From Caldilineaceae bacterium (GTDB taxonomy: Bacteria > Chloroflexota > Anaerolineae > Caldilineales > Caldilineaceae): DNA of 45,309 bases. The stretch is taken from NCBI GenBank assembly GCA_020845455.1, contig JADLFO010000055.1, forward strand, positions 1 through 45,309, read 5' to 3'. The first letter of the stretch is position 1, and the number at the start of each line of letters is the position of its first letter. Position numbers and translations under genes: made by a program. The notes under the pieces were generated by a model, which had not been told where the DNA came from, ran no database searches, and saw only the letters and a list, made by a program, of their open reading frames with translations. This document shows, piece after piece, positions 27,177-35,863 of the stretch.

Positions 27177-29960
27177 TTATGGTGTGTAGCGGGCCAATCC
27201 ACCTTGCCCATAGCCGACCCACAGGTCGCCGCGGCCATCCACCAGCAGCGCGCTGATCGGCGACCCGGGCGTAAGCGAAAGCGCAAAGGGGGTCCACGCT
27301 TCGCCGTCGAACTGATAGAGCGCGCCTGCGCCGTCGGCAGCCCAGATCGCGCCGTCCGGCCCGGTCGCCAGCGCCGCAATCGGCGTCGCCGCCAGCGGCT
27401 CGACCGGCTCGACCGCATTGTCCATAAAGCGCGCCAGCCCCTGGTCCGTGCCGATCCAGAGCACGCCATCGCCGGTCTGGGCCAGCGCCGTCACCTGGTC
27501 GCCGGGCAGCGCGATGTTGCTGCGGTTAAAGACCTGAAGCTGGTTGTCTTGGAAGCGCAGCAGCCCGCCGCCGCGCGTGCCGATCCAGATCACATCGCCG
27601 TCGGCCAAGAGGGCGGTGATATCGTTGTTGGGCAGCCCGTTGTCAGTGGTCAGGTTAAAGAAGGCGCTGCCGGTCCAGATGCTCAGTCCGGCCTGTGTGC
27701 CGATCCAGGTGCGGTTTTGGTCGTCGGCGACAATCGCCTGGATCGGCGACCCGGCCAGCCCGTCGGCGGTGGTATAGCTGGTCCAGGCCGCGCCGTCATA
27801 GAAGCTGACTCCCTCGGCCCCAAACCAGATGCCGCCCGCGCCGTCCGGCTGCACCGCGCGGATATCCGCCGAAGGCAGCGGGCTGTTGGCCGAGGTGAAC
27901 AACTCGGCGCCGGCGTCGTCGTCGGGCGAGACGCGTGCCGCGCCCCCCAGCGCGCCGATCCAGACCGCGCCGTTCTCGTCTTGGCTCAGGTCATAGATTG
28001 TGTTGCCCGGCGTGATCTCGCCCGCCACGACCAACTCGCGCCAGGCCGTGCCGTCGAATGCGCTGATGCCGCCGCCCGCAGTGGTGTAATAGACCCCGCC
28101 TTCCGGCCCCACCGTCAGGCTGGTGACCGGCTCGGTTGCCATGCCTTCCTCGCCGCTGTAAAACTCGACGCAGCCCTCGATGCCGGGGTCAAAGCGGCAG
28201 ATCTGCGCCTGGTCCGACCCGATCCAGATCGCGCCGTCGCTGCCCACATCCAGCCCCGTGATGCGCCCGTTGGGGAAATTGGCTTGGCCCGCGCCTTCGG
28301 CGTTGAATGCGCTCCATTCCTCGCCATCGGTGCGATAGAGCGTGTTGCCCGTCGCCAGCCAGGCCGCACCCGACCCATCCACGGCCAGCGTCTCGATGCG
28401 GTTGTCGACAAGGGGGCTGTTCTCGGTTGTGTAGAGCGTGGCCCCGTCCGCCGTATAGGCGACCAGCCCGGCGTCGGTCGCCAGCCAGATCGGGTTGAGG
28501 TTGCCCGCCACCGCCAGGTCGCGCACGCCGGCGAGCGCCGGCCCGGCGCTCTCGTCCGCCGTGTTCTCGTTTGCTGTGTTCTCGTCCACGGCGCGCCAGC
28601 TTTCGCTCTCGGCGTCATAGATGTCGATCCCGGCGCGCTCATAGCCCACCACCAGCAGCCCGCGCTCGACATTGCACCACAGCGCCGAGACCGCATCATG
28701 GCTCATGTCGCTGTTGCTGCTGTTGAGCGTGCGCCAGCGCCCATTCTGTGTGTCAAAGACCTGGATGCCCTGCTCCCCGGCAAAGAGGACGCCGAACCCC
28801 GGCAGCGGGCAGACTGCGGCGGCTACGGTGCGGTTGGCCGACAGCCCATCCACGACGGTAAATTTGACATAACCGCCGCTGCTTTTGTTCCAGGCTACCA
28901 CGCCGCCGCCCGTCGCCGCCCAGACGGTGCTGCGCATCACGGCCACGTCGTTGACAAAATTGCCGTTGGAATAGACCTGCACCGCGGGTGCGCCTGCGCT
29001 CGCTTGGGTGGGAGCAAGGGGTGGCGCGGGCGTGGCTGCGCCGGGTACGCCGGCATCCGTCGCGTTTGTAGGCGCGTTCGTTATCTCCGGTGTAGAGGCC
29101 TGCCGCACCGCCAAGCGGCCCGGCGCGGGCGGCGTGGCCGCGGCGCCGGGTTGGGCAGTCGCTTCGGCGGTCTGGGGCGCGGTCTGGGATGTGGCTGCGA
29201 TGCCCTGTGCGAGCTGCTCCGGCGTAAAGAAGCTGAGCGTTTCGAGCAGAGCGGTGACGTCGGCTGCGCCCTGGTTCTCCCAGGCGTCTTGCGGGCCGGA
29301 GGCGGCCAGGGTAACGATCTGGTCCGGCGCGGGTTGCAGCACGACAAACTGGCCGGCCATGTCGCCGCCCACCAGCGGCGCGGACAGCCCTTCGACCTCG
29401 GTCGTGTCGCCAGTTGCGCCGCCGGTCGCGCCCGCCGCATGTGCGGTCAAGGGGTCGGCGCTGCCCACGGCCAGCGCGTTTTCGGCAGCGTAGAGGTCGG
29501 CCAGCCGGCTGAAGATTGAGGCGAGCGGTTCATCTGCGTCTGCGCCAAAATGGCTGCGCGGGCCGCCCTCCAGCCGCAGCATCATGCCGGTGGCGCTGCC
29601 CTGTTCGGCGCGCAGCAAGGCCGATTCGCCGTGGATGTCGAGCGTATAGCCCGCGGGGGAATGCAGCGTAAAGCCGCCACGCGGCAGCCGGAAGCTGTCG
29701 CCGAGTGCGGGGGCAGGCTCGACGCTGGTGGGGATGGCGGCGTCGATGGTCATCGCCGCGGTCGTGGCCGCGCTGAGGGTGACGGGCGTGCCGGCGGAGA
29801 TGGCGAGGTCCTGGGCAGGGCCGGCTACGGGTGTGCCCGCCGGCCGATGCAGCGCCGCCGCCCGGTTGTCGCGCACCGCCAGCCCAATGGCCAGGAGCAG
29901 CGCAGCCAGCAGCGCGATCGAAACTGCGGTTGAAACCAATCGAAAAGAAGAGAAATGCAC
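27177..29960 (-). CDS. Secreted or membrane-anchored two-component-type beta-propeller protein
   Basis: Protein of 927 residues with an N-terminal hydrophobic segment (about 10-30, signal anchor), an extracytoplasmic region of about 250 residues containing a possible PsbP/serine-protease-inhibitor-like fold, an Ala/Pro/Thr-rich linker, and then some 12 repeats with the Reg_prop pattern (for example GAAWLATGNTLYRTDGEEW, GAIWIGSDQAQICRFD, AVWIGALGGAARV, RTWIGTQAGLSIW, VIWIGTRGGGLLRF). These repeats build the double propeller seen in the sensor part of hybrid histidine kinases, but no kinase follows, so it is a ligand-sensing or structural ectodomain without an output domain. Start is GTG 29960, with AAGGAAA upstream. 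It is probably cotranscribed with the glycosyltransferase 18 nt downstream. Confidence 0.8.
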   Translation of the reverse strand: MHFSSFRLVSTAVSIALLAALLLAIGLAVRDNRAAALHRPAGTPVAGPAQDLAISAGTPVTLSAATTAAMTIDAAIPTSVEPAPALGDSFRLPRGGFTLHSPAGYTLDIHGESALLRAEQGSATGMMLRLEGGPRSHFGADADEPLASIFSRLADLYAAENALAVGSADPLTAHAAGATGGATGDTTEVEGLSAPLVGGDMAGQFVVLQPAPDQIVTLAASGPQDAWENQGAADVTALLETLSFFTPEQLAQGIAATSQTAPQTAEATAQPGAAATPPAPGRLAVRQASTPEITNAPTNATDAGVPGAATPAPPLAPTQASAGAPAVQVYSNGNFVNDVAVMRSTVWAATGGGVVAWNKSSGGYVKFTVVDGLSANRTVAAAVCPLPGFGVLFAGEQGIQVFDTQNGRWRTLNSSNSDMSHDAVSALWCNVERGLLVVGYERAGIDIYDAESESWRAVDENTANENTADESAGPALAGVRDLAVAGNLNPIWLATDAGLVAYTADGATLYTTENSPLVDNRIETLAVDGSGAAWLATGNTLYRTDGEEWSAFNAEGAGQANFPNGRITGLDVGSDGAIWIGSDQAQICRFDPGIEGCVEFYSGEEGMATEPVTSLTVGPEGGVYYTTAGGGISAFDGTAWRELVVAGEITPGNTIYDLSQDENGAVWIGALGGAARVSPDDDAGAELFTSANSPLPSADIRAVQPDGAGGIWFGAEGVSFYDGAAWTSYTTADGLAGSPIQAIVADDQNRTWIGTQAGLSIWTGSAFFNLTTDNGLPNNDITALLADGDVIWIGTRGGGLLRFQDNQLQVFNRSNIALPGDQVTALAQTGDGVLWIGTDQGLARFMDNAVEPVEPLAATPIAALATGPDGAIWAADGAGALYQFDGEAWTPFALSLTPGSPISALLVDGRGDLWVGYGQGGLARYTP

Positions 29961-30231
29961 GTGCCCGTTTCCTTCGCTCGCAACGGTGAATGGCTATGCA
30001 GGGCGCCGGAATGAGGCCGTTCAGATCAAAGCGCGGCCAGGCCTGGGTGTCGGGTTCATTTGGGCGCTGCGCCGTGCAGCGCGGCCAAGGCTACCAGGTT
30101 TTCTCCGGAAACAGTCTGTGCAAATTGTAACATTGAGCGAAAGAGGCGGCAAAGCACCGGCGTATTACAGGCAAAAAAAGACCGGCACGCTCAATATGTG
30201 CCGGTCCCCTGATCTGGCAATACCTGACCTG
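29961..30231. other. Spacer between the two propeller genes
   Basis: Apart from the minus-strand terminator at 30172-30206 and the ribosome site of the downstream gene, nothing recognisable is present. Open frames on the plus strand here show no family features. Confidence 0.5.
30172..30206 (-). terminator. Rho-independent terminator of the second propeller gene
   Basis: On the minus strand GACCGGCAC (30206-30198) and GTGCCGGTC (30188-30180) form a 9-bp stem with a 9-nt loop, followed by seven T (30179-30173). It lies 26 nt after the stop codon at 30232. Confidence 0.9.
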
Positions 30232-31464
30232 TTAGCGCGGCTCGCTGCGCACGGGCTGCGTCTCCAGCGCGGCTTCGGGCGCTGTCACAGGGCGGCGGCT
30301 GCGCAGGTCGCTCACCACCGCAAAACCCAGCGCCAGCGCGGCCAGCCCGGCCACGGCCCAGGCCAACAGCCCTGTGCTGCCGCCCTCCGGCGTCACCGGC
30401 GGAGCCGCGGCAATGGCGGGCGTTTCGCCCATCGGCTGCGGCGTGCGGCTGGTCAGGGTCAGCGCATAGACCTGCCCTGTGCGCCCGCTCACCGGCAGCA
30501 GTTCCGCCACCAGCGACGGCGTCTCGCCCAAGGTCTCCCAGGCCAAGCCGCCATCGCTGCTCACCGCCACGCGGCTGGGCGTGTGATGGGCCTCAGCCGT
30601 GCCGTAGATAAAACTGGTGGCGATGTAGAGCACGTCCGGCTGCAGCGGGTCGGCGGCCAGCGTGTCCACATGCAGGCGCGAGCCGGGCGCTACGCCCAAC
30701 CCGGCGTTAACCGTCGTCCAGGTCAGCCCGTCGCTGCTCTTGAGCAGCCCGCGATCCACCGTGCCGACATGGACCGTGGCGGGGTCGCCCGTCACCGCCA
30801 GCGCCGTGGGGCTGCTGCGCAGTTCCTCCACCACAAACCAACTCAGCCCAAACTGCTCGGCGCGATAGAGATTCCAGTCGGTGCGGGCGAAGATCAGCCC
30901 GCTGCCGTGCGGGTCGATCGCTACCTGGCGCACCGGCTCATCGAGCAGCAACTGCCCGCCGTTGATCAGGCTTGAGCCAACATCGCGCAGCCGGAAGACG
31001 CCGGCGGTATCGGCGCCCGCCAGCAGCAGCCGCTGCACGGGGTCAAAGGCGAGGTCGGTCACCCCGCCGATGAACTGGTCGCTTAGCGGCACGCGCAGCC
31101 AGTGTTGGCCGCGGTCGCTCGTGCGGTAGACCGCCAGTTCGTTGGCCGCGCCGATATAGATCGTCTCGGCCAGGCCGGGCACGTCGGCGTCCACGGGCCG
31201 CGTGTCCACGGCCACGGCGGCGACGATAGCCGCGCCGGGGGTGGGGATCTGGGTCCACTGCCCCGGACGGCCTACATAGAGGCCGCTGCTGTCCACCGCA
31301 TAGTCGGGGCCTTCCAGCCGGGTGGCCGGGAGGTAATCGCGGATATTTTCCAAAACGGCGACCGGTTCGCCCACGCCGGGGCGCAGGGTTTGATTCAGCC
31401 CTGCCACCAGGGCCGCGAGCAGCACCACGGTCGCAACAAGCATCAAAATGTGACGTGACTGCAT
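30232..31464 (-). CDS. Anchored BNR/sortilin-like beta-propeller protein
   Basis: Protein of 410 residues. An N-terminal hydrophobic segment (about 6-24) is followed by Asp-box-like repeats typical of sialidase/Vps10-type propellers (YRTSDRGQHWLRV, LLKSSDGLTWTTV, VAVSSDGGLAWETL) and by strands such as TIYIGAANELAVY and VLYIATSFIYG. A second hydrophobic segment (about 364-385, GLLAWAVAGLAALALGFAVV) and a short Arg-rich tail suggest both ends are membrane-associated. No sialidase catalytic residues are evident. The start at ATG 31464 follows GAGG at 5 nt; a frame to 31563 exists but lacks support. It ends in a strong terminator, so it is a separate unit from the next propeller gene. Confidence 0.78.
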   Translation of the reverse strand: MQSRHILMLVATVVLLAALVAGLNQTLRPGVGEPVAVLENIRDYLPATRLEGPDYAVDSSGLYVGRPGQWTQIPTPGAAIVAAVAVDTRPVDADVPGLAETIYIGAANELAVYRTSDRGQHWLRVPLSDQFIGGVTDLAFDPVQRLLLAGADTAGVFRLRDVGSSLINGGQLLLDEPVRQVAIDPHGSGLIFARTDWNLYRAEQFGLSWFVVEELRSSPTALAVTGDPATVHVGTVDRGLLKSSDGLTWTTVNAGLGVAPGSRLHVDTLAADPLQPDVLYIATSFIYGTAEAHHTPSRVAVSSDGGLAWETLGETPSLVAELLPVSGRTGQVYALTLTSRTPQPMGETPAIAAAPPVTPEGGSTGLLAWAVAGLAALALGFAVVSDLRSRRPVTAPEAALETQPVRSEPR

Positions 31465-31758
31465 GACATCCTCAACTTTGTTCCTCTTGGGGCGGCGCAC
31501 GCCGCCTATAGGAGAGGAGGTGGCCGCGCCCCTGTGTCGCTTCGCCGGCATGGCGTGCGCCACAGCGCCGCCTGCCCTTCTATAGATATGACGAAGGAGG
31601 ATTGGAAAAAGTTGCGGAAAGTATAGGAATTTCCACCATTAAGTTTGTCATATTCTGTGTCTCGTCTGCGCCCGTGCGCTTGACAATGTGTCTTGGGCGA
31701 CATAACTCTGGTGCGCGGGCGTGGCCCGGCGCTAAAGACGCCGAGGCTCAAAAACAAC

Positions 31759-31775
31759 GCCCCCTACAAGGGGGC
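31759..31775. repeat. GC-only hairpin GCCCCC-TACAA-GGGGGC
   Basis: A perfect 6-bp stem with a 5-nt loop sits inside a low-complexity GC-rich patch next to the CCGCAAAG-type repeat. It may be part of a third dispersed element. Confidence 0.45.
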
Positions 31776-31827
31776 TTGGCAGCGGGGCTGTTCTTCTCTG
31801 GCCTTTGCGTCTGCCCTCGTAAGGGTT

Positions 31828-31857
31828 CTTTGCGGCCTTTGCGGTGAATCTTCTGGG
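31828..31857. repeat. Dispersed CCGCAAAG repeat, copy 3 (one arm)
   Basis: CTTTGCGGCCTTTGCGG followed by TGAATCTTCTGGG matches 18585-18614 at 27 of 30 positions. The opposite arm is degraded (CCTTTGCGTC near 31803 is in the same orientation). It ends just before the kinase stop codon. Confidence 0.65.
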
Positions 31858-31861
31858 CTTC

Positions 31862-32878
31862 CTACCAAATGCTCAGGAGCAGCGCCAGCATAAGCAGCCC
31901 GAGTGCGCTCAGGACCAAGCGCCGGTTTTGCCGAAAGACCTCGCCCCAACTGGTCTCCGGCGTCAGCGCCATGGGCAGCGTTCCCATGCCCGCGACCGGC
32001 TGAAGCGGGAGTGAGCGCGAACCGAACAACGTCTCGCGCATGCCCTGTGCGCTCGACGGGCGTTCGTTGGGGTGCATCGCCAGCGCCTGGAAGATGGCGC
32101 GCTCCACGCGCGGCGACACCTGCGGGTTCATCTGGCGCAGCGAGACCAGCACCCCCGGGCGCAAGAAGCGCTCTTTGGCATCTGCCGGGGGAACGCCTGC
32201 CAGCAGGTGATAGAGGGTCGCGCCCAGGCCGTAGATGTCGCTGCGCGCATCGGTAAAGCCTGTGTCGCCGCCATACTGCTCCAGCGGGGTGTAGGCTGCC
32301 GTGCCGCGGCCCTGCACCACAGTGACCGTGCGGCTGTCGTCGGTGTGCAGCACCTTGACCAAACCAAAATCCACCAGCTTGACCGTGCCGCGCGGGGTGA
32401 GCTTGATGTTGCTCGGCTTGACATCGCGGTGGACGACCGGCGGCTCTTGCTCATGCAGGTATTCAAGCGCGTCCAGCAGTTGGGCTGCCCAACTCAATAC
32501 CTGCTGCTCGTCGAGCATCCCGCCGCACTTCTGCTGCTCATGCAGGATCTCTTGTAGGTCGCGCCCGGCCACATAGTCCATCACCAGGTATTCGCGCACT
32601 TTGATCGCAAAATAGTCCGACACCTTGGGTAGGTTGGGGTGGTCGAGCCGCGACAAGATGCTGGCCTCGGTGCGAAACTGTTCCGACATCTGGTCGAGTT
32701 CTTCTTCGGACACCGCGCTCGCGGTCAGCGTCGGCAAGACCTCTTTGATGGCGCAGACCCGCCCCTCCAGCCGGCGGTCGGCGGCCTTATAGACCGCGCC
32801 CATGCCGCCCTGGCCGACTAGCTCTAAAATCTCATAGCGGTTGCGTAAAACCGTGCCAGGTTCTAGAATATGCTGCAC
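31862..32878 (-). CDS. Tail-anchored Ser/Thr protein kinase
   Basis: Protein of 338 residues, a Hanks-type (PknB-like) kinase. It has the Gly loop GQGGMGAVY (22-30), K45 in CAIKEV, E71, HRDVKPSN (150-157), DFG (170-172), a Thr-rich activation loop ([15 protein letters not shown]) and the P+1/APE-like TPLEQY. After the kinase core comes a short linker and a single hydrophobic segment at the very end (about 320-338, [18 protein letters not shown]), so the catalytic domain is cytoplasmic and there is no extracellular sensor. Start is GTG 32878 with AGGAG upstream at 7 nt. It is divergent from an FHA-domain transcription factor, its likely substrate or partner. Confidence 0.9.
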   Translation of the reverse strand: MQHILEPGTVLRNRYEILELVGQGGMGAVYKAADRRLEGRVCAIKEVLPTLTASAVSEEELDQMSEQFRTEASILSRLDHPNLPKVSDYFAIKVREYLVMDYVAGRDLQEILHEQQKCGGMLDEQQVLSWAAQLLDALEYLHEQEPPVVHRDVKPSNIKLTPRGTVKLVDFGLVKVLHTDDSRTVTVVQGRGTAAYTPLEQYGGDTGFTDARSDIYGLGATLYHLLAGVPPADAKERFLRPGVLVSLRQMNPQVSPRVERAIFQALAMHPNERPSSAQGMRETLFGSRSLPLQPVAGMGTLPMALTPETSWGEVFRQNRRLVLSALGLLMLALLLSIW

Positions 32879-32914
32879 AACGATCTCCTGCCCCTGCCCC
32901 TGTCACCGTTTCCT

Positions 32915-32944
32915 TTGAGTTCCGGATACACTTCATGCTATAAT
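32915..32944 (+). promoter_or_regulatory. Promoter of the FHA-wHTH regulator
   Basis: TTGAGT (32915-32920), an 18-nt spacer and TATAAT (32939-32944) preceded by TGC, a perfect extended -10. Transcription should start near 32951, leaving a leader of about 165 nt before the chosen start. Confidence 0.75.
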
Positions 32945-33114
32945 GGCGCAAAGCCTGGGACCTGCACGAAACCCTGTATAAAATAAACCTGTGCCACTGG
33001 CGCGCTGAACGCACCTGAGGCTTTGTGTCCATTATGCGTGACCGCTTCCCGGCTGTCAATCCGGGGGGCGAGACAGGGATAGGCAAAGATGGCTTGTTGT
33101 GTAACAATAGGCTC

Positions 33115-33918
33115 ATGAGTACACAATTCGAACGAGACAACTCAGATATCGTGACTACCGAAACCGTCTCCCCCGAAACCGTTGAGGCTGCCGCCGTTGT
33201 GCCGCCGCGCCGCACCTCCGACACCTCCGAGACTACCAACCTCAGCGCTGAGACCGGCGGGGTCCCGATTCTGCGCCACCGCGAAAGTGCGATGCTGGTC
33301 TTACAGCGCGGCTCCGAGGCGGGCCGGCGCTGGCCCTTGGACCGCACCCGGCCCCTGACGATTGGCCGTGCCGAGGAATGCGAGATCGTGCTCACCGACC
33401 GCCAGGTCAGCCGCTATCATGCGCGCATCACCTGGCAAGGCGACCGCTTCGAGGTGGTCGATTTGGACAGCAAGAACGGCACGCATGTCAACGGCCAAGA
33501 GCTGCAGGGCGAACCCGCGCCGCTGTCCGATGGCGACGAGATTCAGATCGCGCTGCGCTTTAAGCTGGCCTTTGTCGACGCCGGCGCGACCGCGCCTCTG
33601 ACGCTGGACAGCGATGAGAAGGGGCTGCGGCTGGATAAAGAGACGCGCCAAGTCTGGGTCAACGGCAAACAAGTCGACCCGCCGCTGAGCCTGCACCAGT
33701 TTCGACTGCTCGAAACGCTCTGGGATGCGGGCGGCAGCGTGATCACGCGCGACCGTGTGATCGGCGCGGTCTGGCCCGAAGCCAGCAGCGAGGGGGTGAG
33801 CGAGCAGGCCATCGACGCGTTGGTGCGCCGGCTGCGCGAGCGTGTGGCCGAAACCGACGAAGAGTTCCGCTATATTGTCACCGTGCGCGGCCACGGTTTC
33901 CGGCTGGAGAACCGCTGA
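33115..33918 (+). CDS. FHA domain plus OmpR-type winged-helix regulator
   Basis: Protein of 267 residues. The N-terminus (1-48) is rich in Thr, Ser and Glu ([14 protein letters not shown] and [11 protein letters not shown]). An FHA domain follows (about 60-155) with [28 protein letters not shown] and LSDGDEI, all the phosphothreonine-binding landmarks. The C-terminus (about 168-265) is an OmpR/PhoB-type DNA-binding domain ([52 protein letters not shown]). Mycobacterial EmbR combines the same modules in the opposite order. Its divergent neighbour is a Ser/Thr kinase, suggesting that phosphorylated Thr in the N-terminal arm or a partner controls DNA binding. ATG 33115 lacks a good Shine-Dalgarno; earlier ATGs are possible. 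Confidence 0.85.
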   Translation: MSTQFERDNSDIVTTETVSPETVEAAAVVPPRRTSDTSETTNLSAETGGVPILRHRESAMLVLQRGSEAGRRWPLDRTRPLTIGRAEECEIVLTDRQVSRYHARITWQGDRFEVVDLDSKNGTHVNGQELQGEPAPLSDGDEIQIALRFKLAFVDAGATAPLTLDSDEKGLRLDKETRQVWVNGKQVDPPLSLHQFRLLETLWDAGGSVITRDRVIGAVWPEASSEGVSEQAIDALVRRLRERVAETDEEFRYIVTVRGHGFRLENR

Positions 33919-33920
33919 GT

Positions 33921-35174
33921 TTGGCCCACCCGATCAGCCAAGGCCCCCCCTTGCATCTACCGCCGGCAGACCCTGCGCTGCCTTTGGGACTCTATATCCA
34001 TATTCCGTTTTGCGAACGGAAGTGTCCTTATTGCGACTTTAACACCTATGCCGGGCTGCAGGCGCGCTTTACGCAGACGGTCGACGCCCTCTGTCGCGAG
34101 CTAGAAGCATGGGCCGCGCCTCTCGCCGGCCGGTCTATCACCTCGGTTTTTGTCGGCGGCGGCACACCCACGGTTTTGGACGCAGGCGAACTGGCCCGGC
34201 TCTTTGACACGATCCAGCGCCGCTATGGGCTGACGCAGGAGTGCGAGATCACCTGCGAGGCCAACCCTGGCACGGTGGACCGGCCCAAGTTTCACCTGCT
34301 GCGTGAGCTGGGCGTCAACCGGCTGAGCTTAGGGGTGCAGAGCTTTCAGCCGGATGAACTGGCCTTCTTGGGGCGCATCCACGGTGTGGAGGATGTCTGC
34401 CGGGCGTTTGACGCGGCGCGTGCCGCCGGTTTTGTTAATATCAACCTAGACTTTATCTTTGGGCTGCCTCACCAAGCGCCCGCCGCCTGGGCCGACACGC
34501 TCGCCCAGGCGTTGACATTGGGGCCGGAGCATCTGAGCCTCTACAGCCTGATTGTAGAGCCGAACACGCCGCTGCGCCATTGGGTCGACAGCGGCCAAGT
34601 CGACGCCCCCGACGACGATGAGGCCGGCGCGCTCTATGAAACGGCGATGGAACGCCTGGCTGCCGCCGGTTATGTCCATTATGAGGTCTCCAACTGGGCA
34701 CGAACGACAGCGCCGCCGAATGGAGATCAGAGTCACAACCCAACCTTTGCCTGCCGCCACAACCTGCTCTACTGGCGCAACCAGGAGTATTTGGGTGTTG
34801 GGCCGGGCGCACACAGCCATTTGCGCCTGGCGGGGTCGCAGGGGGAAGCGGTGAGCCGGCGCTGGAGCAACCGCAAACCGGTGCCGAGCTATGCCCAGCG
34901 TGTGCTGCGCGGCGCGTCCGTGATAGACTTTAGTGAAGAACTGACGGCGCGCGTCTCGATGGGTGAAACCATGATGCTGGGGCTGCGGCTGGTGCGCGAG
35001 GGAGTGGCGTTCGCCCGGTTTGAGAGACAGCACAGGGCCGACTTGCGCCAGGTCTTTGCCGATGAAGTGGCGCGGCTGGCGGCTTGGGGGCTGCTGGAAG
35101 AGGAGGCCGCGCGCGTCCGGCTCAGCCGGCGCGGCCTCATGGTGGGCAACCAGGTCTTTGCTGCCTTTGTATAG
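33921..35174 (+). CDS. hemW: Radical SAM heme chaperone HemW-like protein
   Basis: Protein of about 417 residues. The radical-SAM cluster motif is CERKCPYCDF (C31, C35, C38), with YIHIPF before it. The Phe after the third cysteine marks HemW rather than the true coproporphyrinogen dehydrogenase HemN, which has a fourth Cys. Further HemW blocks are FVGGGTPTVLDAGEL, CEANPGTVDR, RLSLGVQSFQPDEL, YSLIVEPNTPL and the C-terminal HemN_C-like domain. HemW binds heme and may deliver it to respiratory proteins. No ATG or GTG precedes the conserved N-terminus in frame; TTG 33921, 2 nt after the FHA stop, is the best available start, implying translational coupling. Confidence 0.88.
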   Translation: MAHPISQGPPLHLPPADPALPLGLYIHIPFCERKCPYCDFNTYAGLQARFTQTVDALCRELEAWAAPLAGRSITSVFVGGGTPTVLDAGELARLFDTIQRRYGLTQECEITCEANPGTVDRPKFHLLRELGVNRLSLGVQSFQPDELAFLGRIHGVEDVCRAFDAARAAGFVNINLDFIFGLPHQAPAAWADTLAQALTLGPEHLSLYSLIVEPNTPLRHWVDSGQVDAPDDDEAGALYETAMERLAAAGYVHYEVSNWARTTAPPNGDQSHNPTFACRHNLLYWRNQEYLGVGPGAHSHLRLAGSQGEAVSRRWSNRKPVPSYAQRVLRGASVIDFSEELTARVSMGETMMLGLRLVREGVAFARFERQHRADLRQVFADEVARLAAWGLLEEEAARVRLSRRGLMVGNQVFAAFV

Positions 35175-35191
35175 ACATGTGACAGATTTGG

Positions 35192-35201
35192 TACTGTACA
35201 G
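35192..35201. promoter_or_regulatory. TACTGTACAG site in the coaD leader
   Basis: The 10-mer TACTGTACAG recurs inside a 14-bp perfect palindrome at the yceD-rpmF promoter (36465-36478). Here only the inner CTGTACAG is symmetrical. It is a candidate shared operator. Confidence 0.35.
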
Positions 35202-35233
35202 ATAACCATGCACCAGCGCAAAGGGTGAGCCGA

Positions 35234-35773
35234 ATGCCGCGGGCTATGTATCCGGGGACTTTTGATCCGATCCACAACGGCCATATCGACATTGCCACGC
35301 GGGCCAGCGCGCTCTTTGACGAAGTGGTGTTGGCCGTCTATGATGCGCCGCCAAAGAAACTGCTCTTTTCGACCGAAGAACGGCTCGACCTAGCGCGCCG
35401 GGCGCTGCGCCATCTGGGCAACGTCTCGGTCGTCTCCTATGAAGGGCTGACCGTGCAGTGTGCGCGCGAGATCGAGGCGCAGGTGATCATCCGCGGGCTG
35501 CGCAACGTGGCCGATTTTGAGTTTGAACACCAGATCGGGTGGGCCAACCATAAACTGGCCCCCGAAGTAGAGCTTTGTTGTCTTTTCTGTGACGACAGCT
35601 ATGCCTATCTGAGCGCCACGATTCTGAAGGAAGTGGCCAGCTTGGGCGGCGACTTTACGGCCTGGGCGCCGGCGCATGTGCAGGCCGCGCTCCATGCCAA
35701 GTTTCCCGACACCCTGCACGCACCCGCGCGCGGCCTTTCGCGCAGCGGCGGCAAACTGGCCCACCGCGGCTAA
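35234..35773 (+). CDS. coaD: Phosphopantetheine adenylyltransferase CoaD
   Basis: Protein of 179 residues, slightly longer than the usual 160-165 because of a basic C-terminal tail ([17 protein letters not shown]). It has the nucleotidyltransferase signature [15 protein letters not shown] (HNGH at 14-17), [37 protein letters not shown], and, in place of the usual [27 protein letters not shown]. It adds AMP to 4-phosphopantetheine in CoA synthesis. Starts at GTG 35225, ATG 35234 and ATG 35246 are in frame; 35234 gives [12 protein letters not shown], with AAGGGTGA upstream. Confidence 0.92.
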   Translation: MPRAMYPGTFDPIHNGHIDIATRASALFDEVVLAVYDAPPKKLLFSTEERLDLARRALRHLGNVSVVSYEGLTVQCAREIEAQVIIRGLRNVADFEFEHQIGWANHKLAPEVELCCLFCDDSYAYLSATILKEVASLGGDFTAWAPAHVQAALHAKFPDTLHAPARGLSRSGGKLAHRG

Positions 35774-35863
35774 CCGCGCCGCTTTCCTTCGGGGGTTGCT
35801 GGAGCGGGATGTCCGTGGGCCTCCGATGGTAGATTCCCCACCCGACAGCGCAGGAGGTGGCTC

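Larger units (their letters stand above)
31465..31861. other. Gene-free region with GC-rich hairpin and repeat remnant
   Basis: The left part should hold the promoter of the minus-strand propeller gene; a TATACT on the minus strand (31620-31625) is a candidate -10 with a poorly spaced -35. The right part contains GCCCCC-TACAA-GGGGGC (31759-31775) and the CCGCAAAG-family remnant. Short plus-strand frames across this region look spurious. Confidence 0.5.

Noticed and set aside
27120-29519. Long plus-strand frame (799 codons) opposite the propeller gene
   Set aside because: No domain features and biased Arg/Ala/Gly composition. The minus strand carries clear propeller repeats and a ribosome site.
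31602-31847. Short plus-strand frames in the propeller-kinase spacer
   Set aside because: They run through repeat sequence and have no ribosome site or recognisable protein.
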